This document shows, in pieces, positions 31,447-45,314 of a stretch of DNA of 64,000 nucleotides. Within the stretch, counting starts at the first letter, position 1, and each line of letters begins with the position of its first letter. The position numbers and the translations under genes are program-made. The notes beneath the pieces are model-generated. The model had not been told where the DNA came from. It ran no database searches and saw nothing but the letters and a program-made list of their open reading frames with translations. Source of the DNA: Cepaea nemoralis. Taxonomy: Eukaryota > Mollusca > Gastropoda > Stylommatophora > Helicidae. The stretch is from NCBI GenBank assembly GCA_014155875.1, contig JACEFZ010013563.1, positions 124,001 through 188,000 on the forward strand, written 5' to 3'.

Positions 31447-31865
31447 ACGAGATCTTCAGACATCAATAACTTGGACTTCTACCGTCGTTACGTGGACGAT
31501 ATACTAATTATCACCACAGACGAGCTATAAGCAACGTCGTTCCAGGCCACAATGAATGGGGCACATAAAAACATCTCTCTATCTATGGAACACGAACACA
31601 ACAAAGCGTTGCCGTTTCTAGACATCCTAATGAGACGTAGAGCAGACGGCACAATTCAAAGATCGGTGTACCGCAAAGAAACATGGACTGGCCAATACTT
31701 AAATTTTCAGAGCTTAGCACTTGTCCAGTACAAACGGGGCTTAGTACGGACCCTGTTTGACCGTGCTATGAAGATATGCACCCAGGACACACTGATAGAG
31801 GAATTTGAAACTCTGAAGAATGCCTTACACCTGAATGGGTACACCACAGGATTTATAAAGCGCCA
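31447..31865 (+). pseudogene. Penelope-like element, RT part (5' half)
   Basis: Encodes FYRRYVDDILIITTDEL, with the YVDD catalytic box, then a TAA, then a long frame starting MNGAHKNISLSMEHE with FLDILMRR, SVYRKETWTGQYLNF, KRGLVRTLFDRAMKI and LNGYTTGFI. These blocks and their spacing fit Penelope-like retroelements. The frame is cut at 31865 by gypsy copy 1 and resumes at 40050. Confidence 0.8.
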
Positions 31866-32159
31866 TGTAACAGTGAGGGATTCTAGGTTAGGAGTAAAGA
31901 GTTAAGGAATGCTGCGCATTCCTTGACTAGGGGGAAAACCATAGTGAACGTGTGTGCACGAATGAAGAAGGGTATCTAGGAAAACACACACGTCACTTGG
32001 GGGCCAGCGAGAACAGATGTCAACACCGAGAAGGGAGTCTCCATCATATGTGCTGAGCTAGAATGATTCATCAATAAAATCCTTTTCTAACAACGCGAAG
32101 ACTGACTTGTCTGGTGCTATACGTTCACGATCATAGCCTTGGTGTGTAGCACTGTCACA
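31866..32159 (+). repeat. 5' LTR of gypsy copy 1
   Basis: 294 bp. Contains a 21-bp hairpin at 31904-31924 (AAGGAATGC and GCATTCCTT around TGC) and AATAAA at 32073-32078. It reads TTGGTGTG where copy 2 LTRs have TTTGTGTG (position 32141). It looks identical to the 3' LTR. Confidence 0.93.
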
Positions 32160-33188
32160 CAAGGCTGATTTGGTGCCTTTGACCTTACGAAACATGGGAG
32201 GTCGCGGAGAGAGAATACCGCCATAGCTATGTCGGGCATGTCTGGAGAAGTAATTAATTTGAAAAACAACAGATGAAAGCCGACTGTTGGTAGCTGTTCT
32301 GGGTTTGCACTAGATTCCTGATTAAGAAGGAGATCCAATTTCAAGGTCAGCGCTAAAGAAAAGGTTTGAGTGATACTTATTTTTTTGAAAGACTGATGTT
32401 ATTGCATAAGTATGAAATTAGTTGGAGAACTGACCAACGCAAAATGCTATAAGTAATGCCGTTCTGCATCAAAAATCAGTAAGAAAAAAATGAGTTTTAA
32501 CCCGTGGGACTGTTGAAGGTGAACTCAAAGTTATGGTACGAATTCCAGAATTATGAAATCAAGGTCTGCAATACTTTATACTTTCAACTATTTAAACTGA
32601 CCATGGCGAGAGTTCCACATGAAAATAAGAGACTGGATAGCGTCAGCTTTAAGTCCAGTTGTTGTTGACTGGATTACGTTTGATATATATGAAAGTCACA
32701 GATTGCTGCTGGAAAGTAAGTTTTTTTTGCTGAAGTCGTGAGCAATTGTCGCTTCTTGCATGAAGGTGAACTTATCTGAAGGGAATCTACAGTAATCGAG
32801 CAGGTAATCAAAGTCTTGTTGCGAGCCTGATATCGAGCGTGATCAACGTCGGGAAATAATTGGAAATAATCTGAATTCGACTTCAAGTAAATTAGTAAGG
32901 AAAGAAATCCAGACGCTCTTCGGTGTTCTGATCATTTTAACGAGCTTGATTAGAGTCCTTTTTTTTTTTATGTGGTGTAGGAAATTTTGAATCAGGAGGT
33001 CATTTAAATTCTTTTATCAAAATTCAGGGTTGAAACAGGAATATTTCTTCGTCAGGATCTTCGATTGGAGGATTTAGTTAAGTTAATTAGATAATATTAG
33101 AGTAATTAACAGATTGTGTATTGTTGCTGGGTTTGAAATCAATATTGTTGAAATATTTGTATATTGCTTGATAATTATAAATTTTAGG
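32160..33188 (+). other. Leader of gypsy copy 1, with candidate PBS
   Basis: No credible ORF. TGGTGCCTTTGACC at 32171, 11 nt after the LTR, is a candidate primer-binding site because it starts with TGG; the tRNA is not identified. A T-run at about 32959-32968 differs in length from copy 2. Confidence 0.5.
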
Positions 33189-34199
33189 ATGGAATCCCAA
33201 GATTTTTCACAGGTACTCACTGGAGTTGGCGGGGCAATATCAAGGTTGGATGCGGTGTTAAGACAACAGAATATAAGCAATGATGTTGAAAGATTTAGTG
33301 GTCAAGCAAATCAGTTTAAGAAATGGATTATTTCCATTGAAAAACATGCATATTTAGTTAATGCTACAGATGGAGAGAAAAAGAACTTGGCATACAGAAC
33401 AAGTACAAGTCCAGTTTCTGACCATATTAGAAGAAAGTTAGAAGCAGCAGGAGGCGAAACTTGGGAAGAATTCAAAGATGATCTCGCAAGAAAATATGCT
33501 GAAATTACTGATCCACAACACGCATTCTCAGTATTGCGACAGACTAGACAAAACAGCACAGAAAGTGTTCAGTTATACAGTGACAGGTTAATCAACTTAG
33601 CTGAAGAGTCATTCTTAGGACAGAATGTACGAGCAGAGGAAGTGGAACGGATGTTGGTAGGGATTTTTGTTGATGGAATTAAGTCAGATGGATTGAAATT
33701 TAAATTATTAAGAGAGAATCCTGCAAGATTGTCACAAGCGGTAGATATCGCTATACAAGAGGAAAGCTTGAGGAGGAGGTTTAGGCTAAGGGTAGGACGA
33801 GAGTTAGGTAGTAGTTCAGAAGATAGAATTGAAGAACCTATGGAAATAGGTCAGTATAGACATGGATGGAGAGGAAGACGAGGAGAAATACAGATGGTGC
33901 AAAGAAACGAGAATGTATATAATCAAGATAGAAGAGGACAAGTGAGAAATACTGTAAGAAACATGGAAGGTAACACAAATAACTCGAATGTGGTTTGTTG
34001 GGGATGTCACCAACGTGGGCACATTTTTCGCTTTTGTGGTAACAGAAGTGGCCCATCGATTACGCAAAATAGTAGAGGTGTTCAGACGAGTATACAGAAT
34101 AGAATGGCAAATGGTAGACCAGCAAATTGGAATTCTGGAGAAATACAGAGAAATTTTAGAAGGTCAGGAAATCAGGGAAATTGGCATCCCGCTTATTGA
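33189..34199 (+). CDS. gag: Gag of gypsy copy 1
   Basis: 336 aa from the ATG at 33189 (an upstream in-frame ATG at 33114 is possible but sits in leader-like sequence). Residues ~30-200 resemble retrotransposon Gag capsid regions (FKKWIISIEKHAYLV, WEEFKDDLARKYAEI, VERMLVGIFVDGIKSDGL). A basic Arg-rich stretch at 195-250 precedes one CCHC knuckle at C270-C283 (CWGCHQRGHIFRFC). It would assemble particles and bind element RNA. The stop is followed by pol in the -1 frame; a G GGA AAT heptamer lies at 34175-34181, in phase with gag and 18 nt before the end. The Gag frame is intact here. Confidence 0.9.
   Translation: MESQDFSQVLTGVGGAISRLDAVLRQQNISNDVERFSGQANQFKKWIISIEKHAYLVNATDGEKKNLAYRTSTSPVSDHIRRKLEAAGGETWEEFKDDLARKYAEITDPQHAFSVLRQTRQNSTESVQLYSDRLINLAEESFLGQNVRAEEVERMLVGIFVDGIKSDGLKFKLLRENPARLSQAVDIAIQEESLRRRFRLRVGRELGSSSEDRIEEPMEIGQYRHGWRGRRGEIQMVQRNENVYNQDRRGQVRNTVRNMEGNTNNSNVVCWGCHQRGHIFRFCGNRSGPSITQNSRGVQTSIQNRMANGRPANWNSGEIQRNFRRSGNQGNWHPAY
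34175..34181 (+). promoter_or_regulatory. Candidate -1 frameshift site, copy 1
   Basis: GGGAAAT read as G GGA AAT in gag phase fits the X XXY YYZ pattern. The pol frame is open from the TAG that precedes this overlap. Not tested. Confidence 0.5.
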
Positions 34200-37100
34200 A
34201 TAGGATCGGCAGTAAGAGGGAAGATAGTAAGATCCAAAAAGGGCATCAATATATTAAAAACCCAAAGGATGAGTATAATAGAACATTTAGAAATAAAAAC
34301 AAGCCGAGGTAAAGCAATTGTCATTAAATATGGTAGATCCTAGCTCATGTATAGTACAGATAGGAAAATATAAAGTTAGAACATTAGTTGATTCGGGAGC
34401 ACAAGTTAGCGTGATTAAAGAAGCATTTTTATATCGAATGTTAAAAAATTGTAAAATAATTAGAATTCAAGAGAATCTTCATTCGGTAACGGGACAAAAA
34501 TTAGAAGTGTTAGGACAAACGATGATAAATTTGAAATTAGGAGGGATAAATGTTAGGCATATGTTCCATGTGGTTAAAGATTTAAATAGAAATATGATAT
34601 TGGGACGAGATTTTTTATTGAAAAATGGGGTGAGACTTTTATTTGATTTGCATAAATTAAAATTCCAAGATGTGTACGTAGATCTAGAGGAAGATATGCA
34701 TGTGTCGACATTAGTTAGAGTTAAAACAACCATGAATTTAAAACCACAGTCAGTTAATTTGATACAAGCAAGACTGAAGAGAAACCCATATTATGTAGCA
34801 GGAAACATAGTTAGAATCACAGAATTGCAAAATGAAATAATTGATGAGCCAGGTTTAGAAGTTCCGGATGGAATAATAGAATTAGATAAAAGTTTAACAT
34901 TTCCAGTAATGGTTATTAATAACACAGGTAGAGAAATTAAATTATACAGAGGATGTGTAATAGCTAAGCTAGAACATGACAGCGTTAGTGACATATTGAC
35001 AACAGATAGAGTAAATATGGTGGGAATAAGTTATTCAGAAACCTCTAATGAAAGAAGTAATAATAGACGCGGATACAGAAGGAAAGGGAACGCAAGAATG
35101 GATGAATTGATCCATCCATATAGAAGAAATACAGCACAAATACATTCACTAGACAAAGTAACAAGAGAAAAAGAATTGTTAGCACAATTAAAAACTTCGC
35201 CAGAAAACAAGGAAGTGTTAGAACAACTGATAAAGCAAAATCAAGATGTGTTTGCGATAAATGATTTAGAATTGGGTAAGACACAAACAGTTACGATGGA
35301 AATAGACACGGGAGATCATCCACCAATTAGTTTAAAACCATACAGAACTCCGTTAAGAAATAGAGAAGTAGTAGAAAAGGCAATAGAAGATATGTTGAAA
35401 GCAGGCATAATAACAAGATCAAAATCAGAATGGTCATCTCCGGTGGTAATTGTGGCCAAGTCTGATGGTTCGAACAGGTTCTGTTGTGATTACAGGGCGT
35501 TAAATAAAATTACTAAGAATGTAGCGTACCCACTGCCAGTAATTGATGATATTTTGGGGCTACTTAATGGTTCCACATATTTCACAACGCTGGACGCAAG
35601 GGCAGGATTTTGGTGTATTCCGATGTCAGTAGACGCGCAAAATAAAAGTGCCTTTTGTACTCATATGGGTTCGTACAAATTTTTACGTATGCCATTCGGT
35701 CTCAAAAATGCACCATCCCACTATATGTTCTTAATAAATGAAGTACTAGACGGTATGCAAAGTTTTGCCTTAGCATATATTGATGACGTATTGATTTTTA
35801 CAAAAGGAGATGTAGAGAATCATTTGGAACATGTTAGACTAGTATTTGACAGATTAAGAAGGCATGACGTTAAATTAAAGCTTAGTAAGTGCCAGTTTTT
35901 AAAGACAGAAACAAAATATTTAGGCTATATAATAAATAGGGAAGGTATTAAACCAGACATGGAAAAAATAAAAGTTATTAAGAGTTACCTCCTCCCACTA
36001 ACGTTAAGGAAGTAAGGGCTTTTATAGGAACCTGTGCGTATTATCGGCGGTTTGTACCAGCTTTTTCTAAGATAGCAATACCTATTACGAATTTAACGGG
36101 AAAATACGCTAGATTTAAGTGGGATGATGAGTGTCAAAAAGCATTTGAACTTTTAAAAGATAGCTTAACGGTGGTACCATTATTAACACATCCAGACCTG
36201 AATAAACAACTAATACTATACACAGATGCTTCAGACAATGCAATAGGAGCATGTTTGGTTCAACCATATGAAGGAGAAGAATCTGGAATACCAGGGGTTA
36301 AAAATGAAAGACCAATCTATTTCTTGTCGCATAAACTCAGCAAGACTCAAAAGAAATGGCCGATTATTGAGAAAGAAGCATATGCAATACACTACGCGCT
36401 GCAAAAACTAAATTATTACTTACATAACGCCAATTTTATTATTAGAACTGACCACATGCCATTAAAGTCGATATTAGAAGCACCAATACAAAATAGGAAA
36501 ATACAAACGTGGGCATTGAATTTACAAGGGTACAATGCTAAGGTTGAATATGTGTCAGGAAAACATAATACGTGCGCCGATCTTTTGTCTAGGATCCCGT
36601 ACCCACAGTCATCAGGAAACACGGAAGATGAAGTTGAACCAGAGGTAGATGATCGAAACTGGCAAGTTAATATATTAGATTCTGCCATAATAAATAGGGA
36701 AGAATTTGAGAGTTTACCATCAGAGCAAGAGTCGGAAACTAGAACAGAAGACCCACATTTAGAACAGTTTGATATGAAAACAGAACAAGAATTGGATCCG
36801 AAAGTAGTACAGATAAAAAAGAAATTGAAAGAAACAGGGGAAAATAGTTTTAAAAGAAAGTTTGTAGAGTTACAAGAAGACAATCAATTATATTATATCA
36901 GTGAAAAAGGTGAAGGAGTAAGAAAATATATTCCGAAACATTTAGAACAAGAAGTCTTAAAGGCGTACCACGATAATAATGGTCATTTTGGACGAGATAA
37001 GTTAGTGAAGGCTATTAGCAGTAAATATTATTGGCCGAATTTATTCAAAAGCGTATATGAATATGTTGAAGCATGTGAAAAGTGTAGGTTAAGGAACATG

Positions 37101-38563
37101 AAGATAATTAAATGTCCTTTACAAGATACCGATATTCCTCAATTTCCAATGCAGAAAGTAAGTTTGGATATTTCAGGTCCTCATCCAAAACATTATCGGG
37201 AAATGTATACTTACTACATATAGTTGATTCATATAGTCTTTGGCCAGAAGTATATCCAATTCCAGACAAGAGTGCTGATTCAGTTATAAATATGCTTTTA
37301 CAAGAATTTATACCAAGGTTTGGGTGTCCACAAATAATACTTACAGACAATGGGAAAGAGTTTGTAAATAAAAAGTTTGAGAAATTGGTAAAAGATTGGA
37401 ATATAAAACACATTAGGACTTCATATTACAGACCAACTTCTAATGCAAAAAATGAGAGACAACATAGAACACTATACAATATTCTAGCGAAAAATGTAGA
37501 AGAACACGATATGGATTGGGATCTTTATTTGGGGATGGCATTAGCGGCGATACGTACACACGAAAATGAAGGAACAGGTTTCTCACCATTTTACTTAGTA
37601 CATGGAAGAGAACCGATATTGCCAATTGATAATTTATTAAAACCTAGGAGAAAATATTTGGGGGAAGATTTTCAAGAAACAAGGTTACAAGAAATGCATA
37701 AAGCACATGTACGTTTAAGAAATAATATAATTAAGGCTAGAGAAAGACAGAAGAAATACGCAAATAAAAATGCACACTTACAAGAGTTTAACGTAGGTGA
37801 TAGGGTATATTATAAAAAACATAGAAAAAACTCTAAGTTTGATGCTCATTGGGTCCCGGGATACTATATTTTAGAAAAAAAAGGTCCAGTGTCGTATACT
37901 ATTAAGAATCAAATTTCAGGGCATGTTGCACGTTCACATGTAGAACACTTAAGGCGGGATAATGAAGAAAGGGATGCAGAGAATAATAATAATAATTATT
38001 ATTGTTCCGAAGAAATATTGTCGGGTGGACAGATCGTCAGACAATCGGGTCATCCAAGGCCTATAGAGAATGGAAAACAAGTAACAACAGCATCTAATAC
38101 AGCTGAACAAGAAGAAACGATACCAAAAACAGTCATGACAGAGGAAAATAATGTGTATGACGATTATATGAGTGAAGAGTCAGTTAGGGAAAATATTGAA
38201 CCTCCATTTATGAATACAAGACAAGCAGTAAAAAGAAAGTTGGATAGACAGAAAGAAAAAGAAATTAAGAGGCAAAGGAAACTTAGAGAGAATTCTTCGA
38301 GTGAGGAAGAGATGCCACTTTTTGAAAATCTGTTGAGACGGCAAGACAGAAAAATTAGATTGGATGTAGAAAGGAAGAGATTAGCGGTTGCTAGTAATGG
38401 ATATACAGATGGGGAACAAGAGATGGATGAAAAGTCAGAAACTGATGAAGAAGCTGATATGAAAGAAGATAGCTCTCCTCGAGAGGATAGAGACATTGAT
38501 GTAGATATTGCAATTATTGAAAAAAATTTGAGGTTATTAAAGAAATGGAGAAATGATAGATGA
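34200..38563 (+). pseudogene. pol: Pol of gypsy copy 1 (three single-base frame breaks)
   Basis: Codes for protease, RT, RNase H and integrase like copy 2. Pieces: 34318-36015 with protease DSGAQVSVI and RT catalytic YIDDVLIF; 36171-37223 with RNase H YTDASDNAIGA and the integrase HHCC finger (HDNNGHFGRDK...EACEKCR); about 37190-38563 with the integrase catalytic core (TDNGKEF, NERQHRTL) and a charged C-terminal tail. Against copy 2, the A runs at 34295-34299, 35980-35981 and 37187-37190 are each one base shorter, and each shifts the frame. Domain content is otherwise complete. Whether these are real mutations or homopolymer sequencing errors cannot be settled from this sequence. Confidence 0.9.
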
Positions 38564-39755
38564 AAAGAGTGATATAGGGTTCTGCAGATAGCAGATAGAA
38601 GAAGAAGTTGGACACGATAATTTTGTGTTTACAAAGGTACTTGATGGAATTTTTTCTAAAGCGGAAAATTATGATTGGGTACTCAGAAATTGGTCTTGAA
38701 ATTTATAATGTATGTGTACATTGATTAATGTGGGGGGATAAATATGATGAGGGGATTGAAATGCTTTGTTCAATTGTTGGGACTTCAATTGTGTTTTATG
38801 AAATGTGAAAAATATGTTAACTTAGATGGTTATTTTTACGATGTTTTGGGGTTGATTGAGTTACCCTAAGGGTGGTTAAATGATTATTACTTTGAAGTTC
38901 AGTTAGAAGATGAATTAAAATAGTAGTTAGTGAAGTGCAGTAGCAATGGAGGGGTATGTAGTTATACATGTGGGGTATGCAATGTATATACAAGGTTTAT
39001 AATAGGAGCTGGATTGAACAGCGTTTAAGGGAGAATATGGGGGGAATGCCAGGTTGAAATTTGGCATTTAACTGCATATTGGAAGAAGAAGACTGTACTT
39101 AACAGTTAGGAAGTTTTTGTGGTTGAAGGAAAGGTAAACAGGAAATTGTTGGTCTGAATAATACAAAGGCTGGCAGTTTTGGATTAACATACTTTTTTGA
39201 TAATAACAATTATTATTGACGGAAACTGAAGATAAATTTTGAAACTTTATTTTTTGATAAAGTTTTGAGAATGTATGGGAAGAGAAAGGTGATTACTTCT
39301 TACTTTCTTACTTTTTCCTTACTTTTATTGATTTCAGGTGTGCACCTACACAAATCTAATCTAGCTATTTTTTCCTGTCTATCCTAGAATACTGAGAGAG
39401 TGAGAATGTGAATAAGGGGGAAATTAAAGGATAAGGGGAATATCTTCAGTTTTGTCAATCATAATTTAGATGGACGTTTTAAAGTTAAAAGCGGTTCGCT
39501 TATGGAGACTTTTGTATTGTGGGGAATTTTATGGAGAGTTTTGTAGAAAGTTTTCTAGAGAACTTTATGACGAGTTTTGTAGAGAGTTTCGATATTATGA
39601 TCTCTGGGTAGCAATTGGCTATGAGGAGATAGGAGAATTGACTTGGGAAATATATAGAATTGTTGTTATTGTAGTATAGAGAGGTAAAGTTAACTAATTA
39701 AAAGTGGGGTTGAGATTTTTTCAAGGAAAAATTCTCTTTGAAGAAGGGGAGGTAT
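38564..39755 (+). other. 3' non-coding region of gypsy copy 1
   Basis: About 1.2 kb between pol and the LTR, ending in the polypurine tract. A 69-codon frame at 39470-39679 is interrupted by TAG (TGG to TAG) at the matching position of copy 2, which argues against a conserved accessory protein. Confidence 0.7.
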
Positions 39756-40049
39756 TGTAACAGTGAGGGATTCTAGGTTAGGAGTAAAGAGTTAAGGAAT
39801 GCTGCGCATTCCTTGACTAGGGGGAAAACCATAGTGAACGTGTGTGCACGAATGAAGAAGGGTATCTAGGAAAACACACACGTCACTTGGGGGCCAGCGA
39901 GAACAGATGTCAACACCGAGAAGGGAGTCTCCATCATATGTGCTGAGCTAGAATGATTCATCAATAAAATCCTTTTCTAACAACGCGAAGACTGACTTGT
40001 CTGGTGCTATACGTTCACGATCATAGCCTTGGTGTGTAGCACTGTCACA
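39756..40049 (+). repeat. 3' LTR of gypsy copy 1
   Basis: Looks identical by eye to 31866-32159, including the copy-1-specific G at 40031. Followed by the GCCA target duplicate. Confidence 0.93.
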
Positions 40050-40610
40050 GCCACTACCAACAGCCCAAACCAAAACCAAAAGAAACTACAGTCCCTAAAC
40101 TCAAGGTTTTCATCCAGCTAAACTTCCGAGGGGATGACGTAATGCAACGTCTGCATGACCGGCTCATCACAGCAGTCGGGCGACCTTCTGTGCTGCAACT
40201 CCAGTTATCAGATACAAAATCACAGCGATCCCCACCCCAGCAGTAAAAGAACCTTTAGCTTTGCACGCCAAATCAAATTGTATTTACCAATTTACATGCA
40301 GGTGCGAGGCCATCTACATCGGCAGAACAGCGCGATAATTACGTAACACATTCCGAACTGAGTCGACAAGATAATACACACAGAGGATGTTAGCCTTGGT
40401 GGGCCGACACACCGGAACAGTCCCGCTTCATTGGTCGCGAGACATGTGCTCGAGAGTGGCCATGTGGTTGAGAGAGACAGTGCCTTCCGTGTGTTGTTCT
40501 ACACACAATGTAGTCGCATGTTAAAGTTTGTGGAAGCTATATTGATCAACCAACGTAAACCGGACTTGTGCAAGCAGAAAGACATGTTAGTCAGTTTAAA
40601 ATTACCGTGA
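40050..40610 (+). pseudogene. Penelope-like element, GIY-YIG endonuclease part
   Basis: Continuation of 31447-31865 after the gypsy insertion. It encodes FIQLNFRGDD, then the GIY-YIG-type block YQFTCRCEAIYIGRTAR (about 40275-40330, with a TAA right after), then a C-terminus with ARHVLESGHVVERDSAF and INQRKPDLCKQKDMLVSLKL ending at 40610. GIY-YIG next to RT defines the endonuclease-bearing Penelope-like group. At least two stop codons or frame changes are visible, so it is inactive. Confidence 0.78.
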
Positions 40611-41310
40611 TAGACAATAGACATTACTGTGCTAACATGTTTATATTTCAGTTTGAAGGATCTAGTTATTTCACTGTATGTTGTGTGACTTCTGCAGTAT
40701 GTACCTGACGAGAGGCATCGAAATATGCCAGGCAATAAATCATGCATTCTATTGTTTGTGTCTTCGTTATTCAAAATAATAACAATGTTAAAAACAGCGA
40801 TAAATGCAGACTTCATATGTTAATTAAGGAGATAAACACTTTTGTTTGTTTGTTTAATGTTGCATATCCCTTACATGACGTTGCAGTCAACACCAGCAAT
40901 ATTCAGCTGCTGTTGATGTACTAGGCAAGTTTTACGTTGAGTAGTTTGTCATTCCTTTCTGAACGACTGGCTCACATACCCCCGTAAGTTACCAGCGCGG
41001 TGCGATCCGGTGTCTAATCTCGCGCAGCTGTTTTCCCCACGTATATAGAGATTACGAGCAACGTCGTTAACGACTTGGCCATTAAGACTGGAAAAAAACT
41101 GACACATTGCTTATGAACACAGCTGTAAAAATATGTGTTGGAGTGTCCTGAATATTGAACAATTGCTTAATTTATAGGGCCCAGGAATTCCCAGGGGCAA
41201 GAGCCGTCCCATGAGGTTCCAAGTCCCTGTATGTCATTGTGATGACCAACTCTGCCATGGCCAGATCAAGTGCAGATAAGTCAGTCTACCCTTAATCACT
41301 GACGTCATAC
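40611..41310. other. Unassigned region
   Basis: Short open frames only; no family recognised. Confidence 0.4.
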
Positions 41311-41340
41311 AAGAACAGATACTACACTTTGATCTTAGCC
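41311..41340 (-). ncRNA. U2 snRNA fragment at Tx1-like 3' junction
   Basis: The reverse complement starts GGCTAAGATCAAAGTGTAG and continues TATCTGTTCTT, matching U2 snRNA from its conserved GGCTAAGATC onward with one extra A. It lies immediately beyond the 3' end of a minus-strand Tx1-like LINE end. A fragment and not a gene; U2 sequence upstream (TTCTCGG) is missing. Confidence 0.82.
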
Positions 41341-41560
41341 AGCATGCCATGAAACAATTCAAAGTGCTGCATTATTATTTATTTTTGTTTTCAGTTAATG
41401 TTTATTTCGTACAAAGCAGTTTGTATTTACAAGGTGCATTATGTGTGTTATTGTTTTTACATTTTCGAATACAACATATACATTCATATACACATGATAA
41501 TATTACATTCATGGCATGGTGTAATTACCTACATATTACATGTTGATGATGGTGGAGGAG
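41341..41560 (-). repeat. Tx1-like LINE 3' end
   Basis: Reverse complement matches 60425-60590: TATGTAGGTAATTACACCAT, then ATGTGTATATGAATGTATAT. It runs into the U2 fragment at 41340. Truncated; no coding part. Confidence 0.72.
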
Positions 41561-41740
41561 TAATTATTTACTCTAAAATCTTTCAATAGAAATTCTCTCA
41601 TACTCCAATTATTCTTGTTCACCGTTGCTTTCTGAAAATGGTATGTACCTACAAAATGTTCCATACATTGAACATCCCAACAAGCATTCCATTTTACAAT
41701 GTAAACTACAAAACATGCATTTATGGCGTTTGCTTGAGAG

Positions 41741-43798
<2,058 letters not shown>

Positions 43799-43826
43799 TC
43801 AAACTCCCACACTTTACACACACATA

Positions 43827-44120
43827 TGTGACAGTGCTACACACAAAGGCTATGATCGTGAACGTATAGCACCAGACAAGTCAGTCTTCGCGTTGTTAGA
43901 AAAGGATTTTATTGATGAATCATTCTAGCTCAGCACATATGATGGAGACTCCCTTCTCGGTGTTGACATCTGTTCTCGCTGGCCCCCAAGTGACGTGTGT
44001 GTTTTCCTAGATACCCTTCTTCATTCGTGCACACACGTTCACTATGGTTTTCCCCCTAGTCAAGGAATGCGCAGCATTCCTTAACTCTTTACTCCTAACC
44101 TAGAATCCCTCACTGTTACA
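43827..44120 (-). repeat. 3' LTR of gypsy copy 2
   Basis: 294 bp with the copy-2-specific base at 43845. The 21-bp hairpin seen in copy 1 is conserved. CATA precedes it. Confidence 0.93.
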
Positions 44121-45314
44121 ATACCTCCCCTTCTTCAAAGAGAATTTTTCCTTGAAAAAATCTCAACCCCAACTTTTAATTAGTTAACTTTACCTCTCTA
44201 TACTACAATAACAACAATTCTATATATTTCCTAAGTCAATTCTCCTATCTCCTCATAGCCAATTGCTACCCAGAGATCATAATATCGAAACTCTCTACAA
44301 AACTCGTCATAAAGTTCTCTAGAAAACTTTCTACAAAACTCTCCATAAAATTCCCCACAATACAAAAGTCTCCATAAGCGAACCGCTTTTAACTTTAAAA
44401 CGTCCATCTAAATTATGATTGACAAAACTGAAGATATTCCCCTTATCCTTTAATTTCCCCCTTATTCACATTCTCACTCTCTCAGTATTCTAGGATAGAC
44501 AGGAAAAAATAGCTAGATTAGATTTGTGTAGGTGCGCACCTGAAATCAATAAAAGTAAGGAAAAAGTAAGAAAGTAAGAAGTAATCACCTTTCTCTTCCC
44601 ATACATTCTCAAAACTTTATCAAAAAATAAAGTTTCAAAATTTATCTTCAGTTTCCGTCAATAATAATTGTTATTATCAAAAAAATATGTTAATCCAAAA
44701 CTGCCAGCCTTTGTATTATTCAGACCAACAATTTCCTGTTTACCTTTCCTTCAACCACAAAAACCTCCTAACTGTTAAGTACAGTCTTCTTCTTCCAATA
44801 TGCAGTTAAATGCCAAATTTCAACCTGGCATTCCCCCCATATTCTCCCCTTAAACGCTGTTCAATCCAGCTCCTATTATAAACCTTGTATATACATTGCA
44901 TACCCCACATGTATAACTACATACCCCTCCATTGCTACTGCACTTCACTAACTACTATTTTAATTCATCTTCTAACTGAACTTCAAAGTAATAATCATTT
45001 TAACCACCCTTAGGGTAACTCAATCAACCCCAAAACATCGTAAAAATAACCATCTAAGTTAACATATTTTTCACATTTCATAAAACACAATTGAAGTCCC
45101 AACAATTGAACAAAGCATTTCAATCCCCTCATCATATTTATCCCCCCACATTAATCAATGTACACATACATTATAAATTTCAAGACCAATTTCTGAGTAC
45201 CCAATCATAATTTTCCGCTTTAGAAAAATTCCATCAAGTACCTTTGTAAACACAAAATTATCGTGTCCAACTTCTTCTTCTATCTGCTATCTGCAGAACC
45301 CTATATCACTCTTT
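44121..45314 (-). other. 3' non-coding region of gypsy copy 2
   Basis: Counterpart of 38564-39755. The polypurine tract (CCTCCCCTTCTT on the plus strand) adjoins the LTR. No conserved ORF. Confidence 0.7.

Larger units (their letters stand above)
31866..40049 (+). mobile_element. Ty3/gypsy LTR retrotransposon, copy 1
   Basis: 8184 bp, complete with 294-bp LTRs (TGTAACAG...CTGTCACA) and a 4-bp target duplication GCCA (31862-31865, 40050-40053). Contents: leader 32160-33188, gag, pol in pieces, ~1.2-kb 3' non-coding region, polypurine tract AAGAAGGGGAGG (39741-39752). Compared with copy 2 it carries three one-base A-run losses that break pol. It interrupts a Penelope-like element. No chromodomain and no convincing env ORF seen. 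Confidence 0.93.

Noticed and set aside
39470..39679. Possible accessory protein of the gypsy element
   Set aside because: Interrupted by a stop in copy 2, no signal peptide or known domain.
11958..41340. U2 snRNA genes
   Set aside because: All three matches are 5' fragments of 23-30 nt lacking the Sm site and 3' stem-loops.
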